From the NCBI GenBank assembly GCA_030407315.1, contig JALQPE010001807.1:1-64000 (forward strand): a stretch of 64,000 bases of DNA. Direction: 5' to 3'. Position numbers and translations under genes: made by a program. This document shows, piece after piece, positions 12,410 to 21,171 of the stretch. Every line of letters begins with the position of its first letter. The first letter of the stretch is position 1. The notes under the pieces were generated by a model that did no database searches, was not told the DNA's origin, and worked only from the letters and a program-made list of their open reading frames with translations. This DNA comes from Asparagopsis taxiformis (taxonomy: Eukaryota > Rhodophyta > Florideophyceae > Bonnemaisoniales > Bonnemaisoniaceae).

Positions 12410-12533
12410 TTTGACCGCCTTTGCTTTGTTTAGTGTAAAGGATGGAATGAAGTTACGTGCGCGAATCTTGATGAAGATTCGCGCACGTACCTTCGTTCCA
12501 TCCTTTACACTAAACAAAGCAAAGGCGGTCAAA
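12410..12533. repeat. 124-bp near-perfect hairpin (60-bp arms, 4-base loop)
   Basis: Arms 12410-12469 and 12474-12533 are reverse complements with two mismatches, around the loop GATG. Read in reverse, the right arm contains AAAG, GATGGAACGAAG, GTACGTGCG. That is the same order as acceptor, 12-nt micro-exon and donor in the array that follows. The hairpin is therefore an inverted copy of a micro-exon unit. The left arm's donor reads TT instead of GT. Confidence 0.92.
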
Positions 12534-12622
12534 GGGAAGCGTGGAGTTTGAGTCTGACTATTTCCGTTTATGCGATATTTTTCCTTGGAAGCATGTTGAC
12601 TCATGGTGTGTATTAAGCGGAG

Positions 12623-13578
12623 GATGGAAGAGAGGTACGTGAAGTTTTGAAAGTATGGTGCGAGGGAAGGTTGGTTTTGAGTCTGACTGTTGTGGTTGAT
12701 TCCAATGTTGTGTAGATGATGCAGGAATGTTGATGACGGAAGGTAAGTTTCACTGAGCACCAAGACTTGTTTTGCAAAGATATGGACTGCTGACTTTGAT
12801 TATTATTCATTGCAAGGTTTTTGGATCATGGTTTGTATTGTGTGTAGGATGGATGAGAGGTACATTTGCGAGTTCTCAGGGTATGTAGCGAGGGAAACGT
12901 TGGTTTTCAATCTGACTGTTGCGATTGATTCCGATGTTGCGTAGGTGATGGAGGCATAGTGATGACGGAAGGTAAGTCACATTCGGCGCCCAGACCGGTT
13001 GTGCGAAGATGCGGAATGCTGACTACTTTTCTTGGCTACACGATTACGTGATTTATGGTTTTATTGTGTGCAGGGTGGAACAGGTAAGGTAAGTGTGCGA
13101 GTTTTGAAAGTAAGCAGCGAGGGAAGGTTGGTTTTGAGTCTGACTATTTCCGTTGATGCGATATTTTTCATTGGAAGCCTATTGAGTCATGGTGTGTATT
13201 GTGTGGAGCGAAGGTAAGTGTGCGAGTTTTGAAAGTAAGCAGCGAGGGAAGGTTGGTTTTGGGTCTGACTGTTGTGGTTGATTCCGATGTTGTGTAGATG
13301 GTGCAGGAATGTTGATCACAGAAGGTAAGTTTCACTGAGCACCAAGACTTGTTTTGCAAAGATATGGACTGCTGACTTTGATTATTCATTGCAAGGTTTT
13401 TGGATCATGGTTTGTATTGTGTGTAGGATGGATGAGAGGTAAGTAAGGAAGTTTCTAGGATATCTGTCGTGGTAAGCGTTGCTTTTGAATCTGACTGTTG
13501 GGGTTGATGTTTTGTATGTGATGCAGGAGTGGTGAAGCAGGAACGGCAGGACTGAAGGAGAGTGAAGAAGGGATGTAG
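12623..13578 (+). CDS. Candidate micro-exon gene (nine short exons)
   Basis: An array of short conserved islands, each preceded by AG and followed by GTAAG, GTACGT or GTACAT: 12623-12634, 12725-12742, 12848-12859, 12954-12971, 13074-13083, 13209-13213, 13307-13324, 13427-13438, then 13527 to a TAG at 13576-13578. Islands of 12 and 18 nt alternate; the 10 and 5 nt pair sums to 15. The intervals are 88-125 bp and each holds CTGAC, a plausible branch point. Joined in this way, one frame stays open from ATG 12624 through all eight junctions: a hydrophilic peptide of about 50 residues with R-rich repeats (MEERNVDDGR, MDERHSDDGR). All exons keep the same phase. The splice model is inferred from sequence only. 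The alternative is a non-coding tandem repeat of about 228 bp with a degenerate splice-like motif. Confidence 0.5.
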
Positions 13579-13876
13579 GAAGATGGGGAATGAAGCTGTG
13601 AGGTGTTTCTGGTATGTGTATATTTTGGGGCATACGATAGAAGTGAGAGTGGGTTTCAAGTGGTGTAAGATTTTGCTGACCATGTTCGTGTTTGATGTCT
13701 TGATGATTTAATGCGCTGGGGTGGTGTCGAGGAAAGCGGGATGGAATTGGGAAGGAGCGGATTTTTTGTAATCAAGGTCGTGAGGGTTCTTGAAGTATGT
13801 GCGGATGGTGGTGCATGGCGTTCGGATGGTAGGGAGAACGCGATAGTGAGGGAATGGGTGATCGACGATATGCTGA

Positions 13877-14064
13877 CAGGTATTTTGTATTCCGGCTGGA
13901 TACGTATTTCATATTCTGGCTGGATACATATTCCGTATTCTGGCTGGATACGTATTTCGTATTCTGGCTGGATACGTATTCCGTATTCTGGCTGGATACG
14001 TATTTCCTATTCTAACCGGGTATTTATTTCCTATTCTGACCAGATATGTATTTCCTATTCTAGA
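13877..14064. repeat. 24-bp tandem array
   Basis: About eight units of the TATTC(T/C)GGCTGGATACGTATTTC type, diverging at the right end. In one plus frame (13711-14094) they encode the octapeptide YSGWIRIS repeated. The frame has an upstream segment of ordinary composition, so a repeat protein is possible but unproven. Sequence 13579-13876 shows nothing else. Confidence 0.85.
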
Positions 14065-14186
14065 GAGACGTATTGTATACGAGCAGTTTCGTAAATGAGA
14101 GAATAAAATACGGTCCGATATGGGCCCTGAATTTACCATCCGCTGTAATTTCTTCCCTCCCGGTTTTCGCTGATATATTGTATACT

Positions 14187-14444
14187 GGATGTCGGGTCCT
14201 AGTATTCCGCCGAACGTACTAGAGAAAGTGGATGTCGGGTCCTAGTATTCCGCCAAACGTACTAGAGAAAGTGGATGTCGGGTCCTAGTATTCCGCCAAA
14301 CGTACTAGAGAAAGTGGATGTCGGGTCCTAGTATTCCGCCATATGTACTAGAGAAAGTGGATGTCGGGTCCTAGTATTCCGCCATATGTACTAGAGAAAG
14401 TGGATGTCGGGCCCTAGTATTCCGCCATATGTACTAGAGAAAGT
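14187..14444. repeat. 43-bp tandem array, six copies
   Basis: Units start at 14187, 14230, 14273, 14316, 14359 and 14402 with GGATGTCGGG and end in TACTAGAGAAAGT. Copies 4 to 6 share a private variant (CCATATG against CCAAACG), so the array grew stepwise. No coding role is seen. Confidence 0.95.
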
Positions 14445-14580
14445 GGACGTCCGCATCCAAAAAATTTTTATTTTTTTTCGGACGCGGACGTTCATTTGTT
14501 CTAGTAAATCTCGGGGCCGACTAGGACCCGTACTAGAGAGACTGGACGTCCGCGTCCACTTCCGAAAACACAGACGGACA
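14445..14580. repeat. GGACGTCC-type repeat; non-coding leader to 15391
   Basis: Contains GGACGTCCGCATCC, an A/T run, GGACGCGGACG and, near 14540, a segment ending TTCCGAAAACACAGACG that recurs inverted near 47240-47275. From 14581 to 15391 I see no gene. The frame that runs into the receptor gene has no ATG before 15392 and is Pro/Ser/Thr-rich, so it is more likely 5' leader. Confidence 0.7.
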
Positions 14581-15391
14581 CCACCGATGCCGCGCCGGCT
14601 TCATCCCTCCCTGTTCCCGAGCTCGCGCAACCGTCTCCCATACTCCATTTCCTTACACATAATTGATCGCGGCAGCAACGGCCCCAGTCGTTTGCAGTGT
14701 TCGACTCAACCGCGCACGAGTTGTCTAGTCTCCAACTTGTATTTTGATGAGTCGTTCGGTGTAATGCACCTGTCCCAGACCAACAAGTGTTCCTGTAGTC
14801 CAGTGCATGGCCAGTAAGCATCGCCTGCTGTCGGATGATCATACCTAACTACCAACTGTAAGCAGAACGTATTGTATTCATAGGCGGCCGCACTCGCCGG
14901 CGGAGGTAAGCACAAGGTCATCGTTGACCTCGACGATAACACCTACTGAGCAATCTTTGCATACTACAATCTCACACAAACATCCTCCTGTTGCCTGGCT
15001 TCCCACGTCTCGAAAACGCTTTCTCCAACTCCACCGCGACAAATTTTGTTCTCTCCACTGCCCCCGACAACCAACTGATCCCCGTCCGCCACCTTATCCC
15101 AATACAAATCTCCCGGTGACGCGCCCTCAACGATATCCCGTCTCTCCCGCTTGTTCAGCTAAGACTCATCTCCTAAACCCTTCATTGCCCATTCCTCTAC
15201 CTCCTCCCCACCAAACGTGCTGTACTACGCTCCTTCCCCCCACGCCCTTGACGGCTCCATTCCACACCGCGTATTCAAATTTCCGCCAAAGCCGTTTCAG
15301 CCCTCCGCTCTGTGAAACGCCCATCGCCCCTCCTTTCATACTGAAACGACTAGCCGCTCTAGCCACCGCCTCCGCCACCACCCCTCTCAAA

Positions 15392-17644
15392 ATGGGAGGT
15401 AGCTTTTCTCTCCCTAACCTACCAGCCAGACAGCCAAACACTTTCCATGTTCCACCAAATCACGCCGCCGTCCTCGACTTTTCCCAACTATCCCACACCC
15501 CAGAGAGTAGAGCCAAACAAGAACTCCTCTCTCGCACACGTGGACGCAACACCGTCGCCCTCGTCGGTATGGGCGGCGCCGGAAAGACAACCATTCTCAA
15601 GGAAATTGGGCATGACAGCGACATCTGGGCCAGATACCCCGACGGCATATGGTTCATTTCGCTTGGCCAGGACGCCACCGTTTCGAAATTGATGACACAG
15701 CTAGAAGAGTTTGTCCGAGAAGCTTGTCCCCAGTTTCTCGACGAATTTCTGCGCATGTCGGCCACTGATAAATATCCAACCGTGCTGTTGCAGAAATTTC
15801 TCGATCAGCTCAAGGACCAAAACATTCTGCTTATCTTCGATGACGTCTGGGATGTGTCCGACACCTTGTACGCGCTGCTCAAGGAATTTTGCGCTGCTGT
15901 GCGTAAGCTGCCATATGCGTCCCTCAAGCTGCTCACATCGACCAGGGATCATGGTGTGGCACGCATTCCTCTTCACGACGTCCAAATCGATGTGATTCCA
16001 AATGCGTCAGATTCTGAAACAGCAAAGCGAATTCTGTGCCGTTTTACCAATGTAGAGCCATCGACACTGCACTCTCTCTCGATCGAAAATAGAGACGCCA
16101 TGGAAAACATTGTGAAGACTTGTGCCGGTCTCCCATTAGCTCTCTGTGTTGCAGGTACTTCCGTCCTTCGTGAAAAGGATCAACTTGCCGACGGCTCCAA
16201 AGAAGCAGCATGGATTCGGTATTGGGATGCACTGCAGCATAACGCGCAACAACTTGGTGAGACCGAGAGCTTGGAACACTTGGGTTTGTATGCCTCCTTG
16301 CAATCGAGTTTAGATGCAGCAGAGCAGAAATGGAAGGTGGAAACAGTTTCCCTCAAGGAACTGTTCCAATCGCTCAGTGTGCTCCAGAAGCAATCGTCCA
16401 TACCGCTGACCACACTCCAGCATCTCTGGGGCCTGTCTTACAAGGATGCAAAGCACGGTATGAATCTGCTGATCGAAGGGAACATTGCAGCTCCAGCTAC
16501 TGTTGGTGAGAGTACAAATGCCGCATTAGCCGTTCATGACCTGGTTCATGACTATGCAGTGCATCTGACTGAAGGAGATGAGGTGCAAATGTACCACGCC
16601 AGCCTTGTGGACCAGTTCTACTCGACATCTGAATCCCCCACAACCACTACCAAATGGCAGAATTTGTCGGAGGAGGCATACATGAGTGAGAACATTGTGT
16701 ACCACATGCTCGGCGCCGGACGGGGCACAGAAGCATTGCGCCTTCTCACCGACTATTCATGGATGCAGTGGTTGAACAAAGACGAGAAACGGGTGCCGTT
16801 CCACAAGATGATGTCCAACCTAGGAATGCTGCGCGACTACATTGAGAGAAATGAGAGTGGCGACAACCGAGGTGTACTCATGGAAGACATCGAGACTCTG
16901 ATAGAGACGATGCACAAGTGCGTAGTCCCGTTCTGCATGAATAATCGCAGAGAGTGTTCGTTCCAGCTTTTTGGGCGGCTTGCTTCTCTGCGAAGCGACT
17001 CGAGTGTCATCCGACGAGTGATGTGGGGCATTGAGGTGCACAGTGCTCGGCCGTGGGTTCGTGCTGGTGCTGGGGTGCTGAACAGTGTCGACAGTGAGCT
17101 GAAAGGTTTGCTGGCAACGCAAGTCAATATCTTCCGCATGGATTTGGGTGTAGAAGAGGATGAATTGGTGATTGGTGGCCGTAGAGGGGAAGTTCGCGTC
17201 ATTGGATGCAATGATGGCGAGGAGCGTTGTATACTAGATGGACACAACACTACAGTGATAGCGATTTGCATTGACAGGAGAAGCGGAGATATCTACTCAT
17301 GTTCAGCTGATGGAACTGTGAATGTGTGGAAGGACACGCCTCATCGATCGTTCAAGGTCAAGCTGGAGAACAATGAATTCCTGTATAGTGCCGTTCTGCT
17401 GCCGACACGTGGAGTCCTGGCTGTTGGGTCTTCGAGTGGCAATGTGCGATTCGTGGAAGCGACAAGTGGACGCGTGTTGAAGTGTGTTGGCGCGCACAGT
17501 GATGGCGTATTGTCGTTGGCTGTTGGGATCAGTGGAAACGTGTTGGTGTCTGGATCATCTGATCATACACTTCGAGTTTGGGACGTGGACACGTGGACAC
17601 CGAATGGAGAGGCGCTCACAGGACACACAGACAAAGTTCATTAA
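15392..17644 (+). CDS. NB-ARC/WD40 receptor, N-terminal part
   Basis: NLR-type STAND ATPase. I place the start at ATG 15392: no earlier Met exists in the frame, the context AAAATGG is good, and the protein opens MGGSFS, an N-myristoylation-like motif. Residues 58-67 are the P-loop (VGMGGAGKTT), 146-154 Walker B (LLIFDDVWD), about 181-186 an RNBS-B-like TSTRD, then GLPLAL and a VHDLVHDYA segment in the place of the MHD motif. From about residue 600 WD40 repeats begin (SADGTVNVWKD, SSDHTLRVWDVD). The frame stops at 17642-17644 just inside a 508-bp insertion, so the product would have NB-ARC and a few WD40 repeats but no TIR. The A/T-rich, repeat-filled upstream region shows no clear promoter. 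Confidence 0.85.
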   Translation: MGGSFSLPNLPARQPNTFHVPPNHAAVLDFSQLSHTPESRAKQELLSRTRGRNTVALVGMGGAGKTTILKEIGHDSDIWARYPDGIWFISLGQDATVSKLMTQLEEFVREACPQFLDEFLRMSATDKYPTVLLQKFLDQLKDQNILLIFDDVWDVSDTLYALLKEFCAAVRKLPYASLKLLTSTRDHGVARIPLHDVQIDVIPNASDSETAKRILCRFTNVEPSTLHSLSIENRDAMENIVKTCAGLPLALCVAGTSVLREKDQLADGSKEAAWIRYWDALQHNAQQLGETESLEHLGLYASLQSSLDAAEQKWKVETVSLKELFQSLSVLQKQSSIPLTTLQHLWGLSYKDAKHGMNLLIEGNIAAPATVGESTNAALAVHDLVHDYAVHLTEGDEVQMYHASLVDQFYSTSESPTTTTKWQNLSEEAYMSENIVYHMLGAGRGTEALRLLTDYSWMQWLNKDEKRVPFHKMMSNLGMLRDYIERNESGDNRGVLMEDIETLIETMHKCVVPFCMNNRRECSFQLFGRLASLRSDSSVIRRVMWGIEVHSARPWVRAGAGVLNSVDSELKGLLATQVNIFRMDLGVEEDELVIGGRRGEVRVIGCNDGEERCILDGHNTTVIAICIDRRSGDIYSCSADGTVNVWKDTPHRSFKVKLENNEFLYSAVLLPTRGVLAVGSSSGNVRFVEATSGRVLKCVGAHSDGVLSLAVGISGNVLVSGSSDHTLRVWDVDTWTPNGEALTGHTDKVH

Positions 17645-18146
17645 CATCCTCCCCACTTTTCGCTTGTCGACCCAGAACTTCGGGTCCCGAAGAAGAGTAA
17701 GAAGTAGAACGCATTTTTAATGCAGGGTTTGCCAGGTATTCGCTGGACTAAACATGGGGTTCGTGGCTCTTTCAGCGACGCTTTCACCATCGCATATGAT
17801 GGATTCCCCCGGTTTGCCAGACTAATTGAACTACTACTCTAGGGATGGAGGGAGGGTATCGAAATAGTGTTCTTTCGCCGGCACTGAAAGTTGCTGCGCT
17901 TCTCAAGGCATATGGTATCGATCTGACGAGTAGAGCAAGCCTCGGATGGAGGATGGGGTAGTGCGTGAACCGCCGGCGCTGCTCGGTGGCCGAGCTATAC
18001 AGCCGCTAGCATAGATCAATTTCTTGTCACATCCAATCTGTTCATGCGGAGCGCATACTGTACCGAAATACCGTTCCATCCGCCAAATATTCGTTTCGAA
18101 GCTTGACGTTCCGAAGTTAAAATACTTTCTGCGTGCCTTGAAAACC
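17639..18146. mobile_element. 508-bp insertion inside the receptor gene
   Basis: The second receptor copy reads GACAAGGTTTACTGTGTTGC without a break. In this copy the match stops after AAAGTT (17638) and resumes at TACTGTG (18147). The inserted DNA has no GT...AG ends placed to restore the frame, no clear terminal inverted repeats and no target duplication that I can see. It may be a solo remnant of an unknown element or filler DNA from repair. Confidence 0.6.
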
Positions 18147-19961
18147 TACTGTGTTGCGCTGAGTGCCGACGAAAGTACCATCGTGTCGGGATCTAACGAC
18201 AAGAGTGTACGATTGTGGAGTGTACAAGATCGGCGACAAGTTTGTGAGCCGCTGATTGAGCACAAATTTGGAGTTAATTCCATTGTGTTCAGCAGAGATG
18301 CACATTCGTTGTACTCTGCAGCCGCATTGGAAATTATGGTGTGGGACGTGAAAAATGCCTCGACTGGCGTTTCTATGATACACCGATTCGACGACTCTCG
18401 AATGCTTTGGCCGTTATCGGTTGCTCTGAACAAAGATGAATCACAGTTGTTTGTGGGCGACTTGAATGACGGAAACTTGTATGTGTGGGACACGACGCGT
18501 GGGGGAGGTGCCAACTTGCGTGGTGCCGAAGATTCGTTCGTCAGTGACATCAGAGCGTTTGGGATATCGTGTGATGACTCATTCATGGCTTTGTTGAACA
18601 GGAGATCGAGAGAGATTGAGGTGAGAAAAGTTGAAGATGTCGCTGAAGGGAAAGGGGGTGTGATCAACAAATTCAAACCCGATCGCGACGTTCATCGAGT
18701 TGCAGTGTGTAGTGGTGGAGGACTGGTTGCGTATTGTGGGCACCCCGAGTTGACTGTATTCATTGTTGATATTTCAAATGGTGAGATGGTGCACACATTT
18801 CCGGATGTGGAGGAATGGGCGGGAACGCTCGAAGATCACGAAGATATGTGCGTAGTACCAAGAGTGCACCGATTATATTTCGATGCAGAGGGGACTGTTC
18901 TCAGTGCTGAGGCATCGGCCCAAACAAAACGTGATGGAGAAAGACTGAAGAAGTCGATTTCATGGAATGTCAAACCATCCACCATGCGAGACCAAATTGT
19001 GGTAGAAAATGACCAGGAATCGGCAAATACCATTAGAAACAGTCGTTCGCGACCTTTCTGTAATCGAGTAGAGAATCATTACCTGTATTCAGGCGCCATT
19101 CAGATGGAGCACGAAAACAGCACCATCACTGTTGCTACACTAGATCATACACCCTGGGAGGTGGGTTACTCCACTACAACACATCGCTTCTGGGCTTCAA
19201 AGGATCAAGGAGAATTACAGTATGTACAACTGGTGGCAGAGGACACCAAGCTAGACGAATGGGATGAACCACAACTACCCGCTCTCTCGAAAACCACAAG
19301 TACTGGCACACAACGACAATCTTCCGACAACAGCAGCAGCAAGGAAAAGAAGAAGGGCAAGGTGTTCATTAGTCACGCCGGCCCGGACAAGGACACCATT
19401 GCGCAAGTGGTGTACGACAAGCTGATCGAGTTGGGATTCGAAGTGTTCTTCGACAGAGAGGAATTGAAACCTGGACAAAATGCATCGAAGAAGATGGATG
19501 AGGAGATGGAGTCTGCTTCGATTGCTGTTGTAATATTGTCGCCTGAATTTCCAGCTCGAAAATGGACCATGCGAGAGTTGTTATGCTTCCTGAGGCGGTT
19601 TGCAGAGTATGGGGAACGTGGTGTGATTATCATCCCCGTATTCTATCGGCTGGGACTGGCGGATATTCGAGATATCAAGACACTGCTGGCGCTTGTGGAC
19701 GAAACTGGAGCAAACGCGTTTGACAATGCAGAGTACTGGGAGCGTCAAGTAAGGGAGGGAGGGTCTCTGAAACACATTCTGGAGGCGCTACAGGCGTTGG
19801 GGCATATCACTGGCCTTGAGAACAAGAATGGTGCCACGAACGGGGAGGGAGAAGAGGAGAGGAAGAAGCGGATGGAAATCATCGAGCTAATCGTAGCAGC
19901 AGTTGTAGGTGCACAAAAGCGAATAGACGATGGGAGTGCTGCAGGGCCTAGCAACAAGTAA
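18147..19961 (+). pseudogene. NB-ARC/WD40/TIR receptor, C-terminal part
   Basis: Continues the gene at 15392 after the insertion: more WD40 repeats (KSVRLWSVQD, NLYVWDTT), a region of about 200 residues, a Ser/Lys-rich linker, then a C-terminal TIR domain beginning KGKVFISHAGPDKDT. The TIR keeps FDREEL, the SPEF strand and WTMRELL, whose Glu is at the position of the NADase catalytic residue of SARM1-type TIRs. A TIR at the C-terminus after WD40 is the reverse of plant TIR-NBS-LRR order. The reading frame opens only inside the insertion and has no ATG start there, so it is probably not made as a separate protein. It ends with TAA at 19959-19961. Confidence 0.8.
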
Positions 19962-19963
19962 TG

Positions 19964-19969
19964 AATAAA
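19964..19969 (+). terminator. Polyadenylation signal AATAAA
   Basis: AATAAA starts 3 bases after the receptor stop codon, in the overlapping run TAATGAATAAAA. The position is very close to the stop and only suggestive. Confidence 0.35.
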
Positions 19970-20681
19970 ATCGCTATTTGGTTGAAAGAACAGGGTGACC
20001 CTGAAGAGTGTTCAGAATTCCACGACTGGCGTTGTAGGCGAGAGTGTGAAGGGATGGCCGTCGTTCGGAGTGCGATTTCGGCGCTAACTGAAGTGGCCGA
20101 AGATAAAAATTGGACAGGACGCACATCGAAAATCAGGCTACTATTTGGCGTGTGACGGTTGGCAAAGAGTCTGATGTGCTGTCCACCGAAGCATCAAGGC
20201 TCCAAGTTGCTTGTAGTGGACAAGCTAGCCCGTGTATGTTGCCCTGCTATCGTATATTTTCTGCTGAGGTTTACGGACAAATTACATCTGCTCGAGTGCG
20301 TATGCATACCACAACTGGCGTCGGGACCAATTTGGCGAATGCAGATATAGAAACCATCGCGTTGAAATCCATACATCCCATGAATTAGGGTCAACGCTAC
20401 GCGTAAATATGTGATGCTGCGCTACTGTCGATCTTACAGATTTAGAACAACGATGTCTAGGTAGTGTAGTTGCAGGGCTGGCAACATTTTGGCTGAACTT
20501 GGTGACGAATTCAACTTGGCCAATGCACATGTCTCACCTCACACATGTGCGATGAAATCCGCAATGGTAGCTCCGCTGATGTGCACCTGGTTGTTTGCAG
20601 AGTGGCTGTGACAATGGCAAGTTATGTGCTGGGCGGAATCGGAACGCAAGAGGGAAGTGGGAAACGAAGCGGATCAGCACA
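19970..20681. other. No gene seen
   Basis: Intergenic sequence between the receptor and the insertion site of the LTR element. Only short frames without family resemblance are present. Confidence 0.5.
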
Positions 20682-20686
20682 CTGCA

Positions 20687-21126
20687 TGTTCTCGGTTTGC
20701 GGGTCTGTCGGGAGCTCAGGGCGGCGATCTAGCGCGTAGCAGGTACAGAAAGGAGGTCACAGCCGGTACGAAGGTACCCCTCCCAATCTGTTCGTGCAAA
20801 CCGGGAGTCGAGTATTTATTGTGAATTCCCGAGTCGTCACTCGGTCGATCCCAGGCGCATCTGCCTAGTGCAAATCACCAGTCAGTGTCGGGGCTGACCA
20901 GGGCAGCTCGTATCGACGGTTACGTGCCATTCTACCCTACGTCGTAAGGGGCAAATTGTAATCGATACTGTAATACTACAGATACATGAGATCATATCCG
21001 TATCGCTAAGTCGCAAGATGATAACCGATACTAATACGCTGATCGATAAATCCTGTATGTGTCGGAATCAGTGTGCTCAGCGCCTGACCACGTGAGTAAA
21101 CTACGATCGCGGCACTATGTAGAACA
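20687..21126 (-). repeat. 3' LTR of element 1
   Basis: Identical by eye to 25862-26301. The last base before the coding interior is 21126. Confidence 0.97.
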
Positions 21127-21134
21127 CTCCCCCC
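21127..21134 (-). other. Polypurine tract of element 1
   Basis: On the minus strand GGGGGGAG lies directly before the 3' LTR, the expected place of the plus-strand primer for reverse transcription. Confidence 0.8.
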
Positions 21135-21171
21135 ATGAACAGAACGAGATAGTACGGCGCACGTTTGTTCA

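Noticed and set aside
12107..12763. 218-residue minus-strand frame over the hairpin and array
   Set aside because: It is the antisense of the repeated splice-like units, has no family resemblance, and its repeats match those of the neighbouring antisense frames simply because the DNA is repeated.
14187..14444. CRISPR-like array
   Set aside because: Units are contiguous 43-bp direct repeats without variable spacers, in a eukaryotic context.
14924..15391. N-terminal extension of the receptor by 156 codons
   Set aside because: Begins at TTG, has no Met before 15392 and a leader-like composition.
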